Positions 62,256 to 64,000 of a stretch of 64,000 nt of DNA are shown here, piece after piece. Source of the DNA: Chryseobacterium aureum (GTDB lineage Bacteria; Bacteroidota; Bacteroidia; Flavobacteriales; Weeksellaceae); assembly GCF_003971235.1 (NCBI RefSeq), contig NZ_CP034661.1:558001-622000 (forward strand), read 5' to 3'. The translations under genes and the position numbers were made by a program. How positions within the stretch are numbered: the first letter of the stretch is position 1; each line of letters opens with the position of its first letter. The notes beneath the pieces were generated by a model. It was not told where the DNA came from. It saw nothing but the letters and a program-made list of their open reading frames with translations, and searched no databases.

Positions 62256-64000
62256 TTATATGGCGGCTTCTTTTTTGAAGTAAGCCACGAAATCCTCCAT
62301 CTTCATCACGCCAAGATCTCCTTCACCACGTCTTCTTACAGAAATCGTACCTTCTTTTTCTTCATTTTCTCCTACAACAAGCATGAAAGGAATTTTATTC
62401 AATTCTGCATCACGGATCTTTTTCCCTGTCTTCTCGTTTCTGTCATCAATCTGACCGCTAATATCGTGATTTTCCAAAAATTGTGAAACTTTTTTTGAAT
62501 AATCTACATATTTTTCACTGATCGGTAGAATAATAAACTGATCCGGGCTTAGCCATAATGGGAAATCACCAGCTGTATTTTCCAGCAAGATAGCGATGAA
62601 ACGCTCCATAGAACCAAATGGTGCTCTGTGGATCATCACCGGTCTGTGCTTTTCGTTATCATTTCCGATATAGTGAAGATCAAATCTTTCCGGAAGGTTA
62701 TAATCCACCTGGATCGTTCCCAGCTGCCATTTTCTTCCTAAAGCATCCTTCACCATGAAATCAAGCTTAGGGCCATAGAATGCCGCTTCTCCGTATTCGA
62801 TCACTGTTTTTAAACCTTTCTTCTGAGCTGCATTGATAATTGCGCTTTCTGCTTTTTCCCAGTTTTCATCAGAACCGATGTACTTTTGTTTGTTTTCAGG
62901 ATCTCTCAAAGAAACCTGAGTTACAAAATCTTCAAATCCTAAAGATTTGAAAACATAAAGCGTAAGGTCAATTACCTTCTCAAATTCTTCAGAAAGCTGA
63001 TCCGGAGTACAGAAAAGGTGAGCATCATCCTGAGTAAATCCACGAACTCTTGTCAATCCGTGAAGCTCTCCACTTTGCTCATATCTGTATACCGTACCGA
63101 ATTCTGCATATCTTTTAGGTAAATCCCTGTAGCTCCATTGTGAAGTTTTGTAAATTTCACAGTGGTGAGGACAGTTCATTGGCTTCAATAAAAATTCTTC
63201 TCCTTCATTCGGAGTTTTAATCGGCTGGAAGCTGTCTTCCCCGTATTTATCCCAGTGTCCTGAAGTTACATATAATTCTTTTGCCCCGATATGTGGAGAC
63301 ATTACAAACTCGTAACCTCCTTTTTTCTGAGCATCAGAAAGGAAATTCTCCAGTTTTCTTCTTAAAGCAGTTCCTTTTGGCAGCCAAAGTGGTAAACCGG
63401 CACCTACTTTTTCAGAAAATGCAAAAATTCCAAGCTCTTTACCTAATTTTCTATGGTCTCTTCTTTTAGCTTCTTCTAACCTTTCAAGATATTCAGTTAG
63501 GTCTTTCTGTTTAGGGAAAGAAATACCGTATACTCTTGTTAACTGAGGATTTTTTTCATTTCCTCTCCAGTAAGCTCCTGCTGCATTTAATATTTTAACC
63601 GCCTTTACGATTCCTGTATTCGGAATATGACCACCGCGGCATAAATCGGTGAAGTTATCATGTGTTACAAAAGTGATTTCCCCATCATTAAGATTAGAGA
63701 TCAGTTCCACTTTGTAAGGGTTGTCTGCATATGTTTTTAAAGCATCTTCTTTAGAAACCGGGTAAAGAGAGAAGGTAGAACCTTTCTTCGCGTTTTCCAG
63801 GATCTTTTTTTCAATCTTTTCAAAATCTTTTTCAGATAAGCTTTCATCCCCGAAATCTACATCATAATAGAATCCGCTTTCAATGGCCGGACCGATTGTC
63901 AACTTAGCATTAGGATAAAACTCAAGGATTGCCTGCGCCAAAAGGTGGGCAGAAGAGTGCCAGAAAGCCTTCTTTCCAAGATCATCATTCCAGGTCAAAA
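62256..64000 (-). CDS. thrS: Threonyl-tRNA synthetase (5' end outside window)
   Basis: The frame stays open to the window end, giving about 581 of an expected 640 residues; the N-terminal TGS domain is outside. Present are the editing domain ([17 protein letters not shown]), the class II catalytic core with zinc ligands in [11 protein letters not shown] and further His in DAHLFC and [13 protein letters not shown], and the anticodon-binding domain (from about [16 protein letters not shown]). It precedes infC by 112 bases, the conserved order. Confidence 0.95.
   Translation of the reverse strand, partial: LTWNDDLGKKAFWHSSAHLLAQAILEFYPNAKLTIGPAIESGFYYDVDFGDESLSEKDFEKIEKKILENAKKGSTFSLYPVSKEDALKTYADNPYKVELISNLNDGEITFVTHDNFTDLCRGGHIPNTGIVKAVKILNAAGAYWRGNEKNPQLTRVYGISFPKQKDLTEYLERLEEAKRRDHRKLGKELGIFAFSEKVGAGLPLWLPKGTALRRKLENFLSDAQKKGGYEFVMSPHIGAKELYVTSGHWDKYGEDSFQPIKTPNEGEEFLLKPMNCPHHCEIYKTSQWSYRDLPKRYAEFGTVYRYEQSGELHGLTRVRGFTQDDAHLFCTPDQLSEEFEKVIDLTLYVFKSLGFEDFVTQVSLRDPENKQKYIGSDENWEKAESAIINAAQKKGLKTVIEYGEAAFYGPKLDFMVKDALGRKWQLGTIQVDYNLPERFDLHYIGNDNEKHRPVMIHRAPFGSMERFIAILLENTAGDFPLWLSPDQFIILPISEKYVDYSKKVSQFLENHDISGQIDDRNEKTGKKIRDAELNKIPFMLVVGENEEKEGTISVRRRGEGDLGVMKMEDFVAYFKKEAAI

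Noticed and set aside
62256..64000. thrS as a truncated or broken gene
   Set aside because: The frame is open to the window end and the missing N-terminal TGS domain would fit just outside, so it is cut only by the window.

Overview
The window looks like a chromosome segment of a flavobacterium of the Chryseobacterium/Weeksellaceae type. It is AT-rich. Many promoters carry the Bacteroidetes -7 box TAnnTTTG. Secreted M28 peptidases end in type IX secretion sorting domains, lipoproteins are common, and the proteins resemble Chryseobacterium families. The species call is inference from protein flavour and promoter style; no 16S or other marker RNA gene is present.

Layout. (1) 1-12.9 kb: a plant cell-wall locus. 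A GH5 lipoprotein (cut by the left edge) and a Nudix-type transcription regulator lie on the minus strand. A tight plus-strand operon follows: GH127, an SGNH/SASA esterase, a GPH sugar symporter, GH10 xylanase, GH43 and GH67 alpha-glucuronidase. Together these would deacetylate, cut and debranch glucurono(arabino)xylan. No SusC/SusD pair is visible. (2) 13.0-18.7 kb: a small secreted protein, an AraC regulator, then transaldolase, galK, galT, a HAD phosphatase and a short ArsR-like protein. (3) 18.7-24.5 kb: a minus-strand LacI-controlled operon for a sugar (kinase, FucP-like permease, LamB-like porin, ketose 3-epimerase) with two matching TTAAACGTTTA operators. (4) 25-31 kb: accessory genes, including three tandem secreted paralogs and a rifampin ADP-ribosyltransferase (Arr) with a helical N-terminal extension. 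(5) 31-37.5 kb: an NlpC/P60 lipoprotein, a membrane methyltransferase-like protein, and dapD followed by a four-gene glycan cluster.

(6) 37.46-45.1 kb: a complete his operon (G-D-C-B-H-A-F-IE) behind a clear attenuator: a Bacteroidetes promoter, a 16-residue leader peptide with five His codons, a terminator, and an overlapping antiterminator segment. Two related inverted-repeat elements sit in the gaps on either side of hisD. (7) 45.7-49.5 kb: three tandem M28 peptidases. (8) 49.8-64 kb: the translation cluster thrS-infC-rpmI-rplT on the minus strand, interrupted between infC and rpmI by about 11 kb of accessory genes (bulb-type lectin lipoprotein, membrane glycosyltransferase-like protein, alpha/beta hydrolase, NarL-type two-component pair, small lipoproteins). 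infC seems to start at a rare AUA codon.

The signals most worth following are the histidine attenuator, the AUA start of infC, the split ribosomal-protein cluster, the putative ketose (allulose/fructose-like) operon with its operator pair, and the repeat elements inside the his operon.
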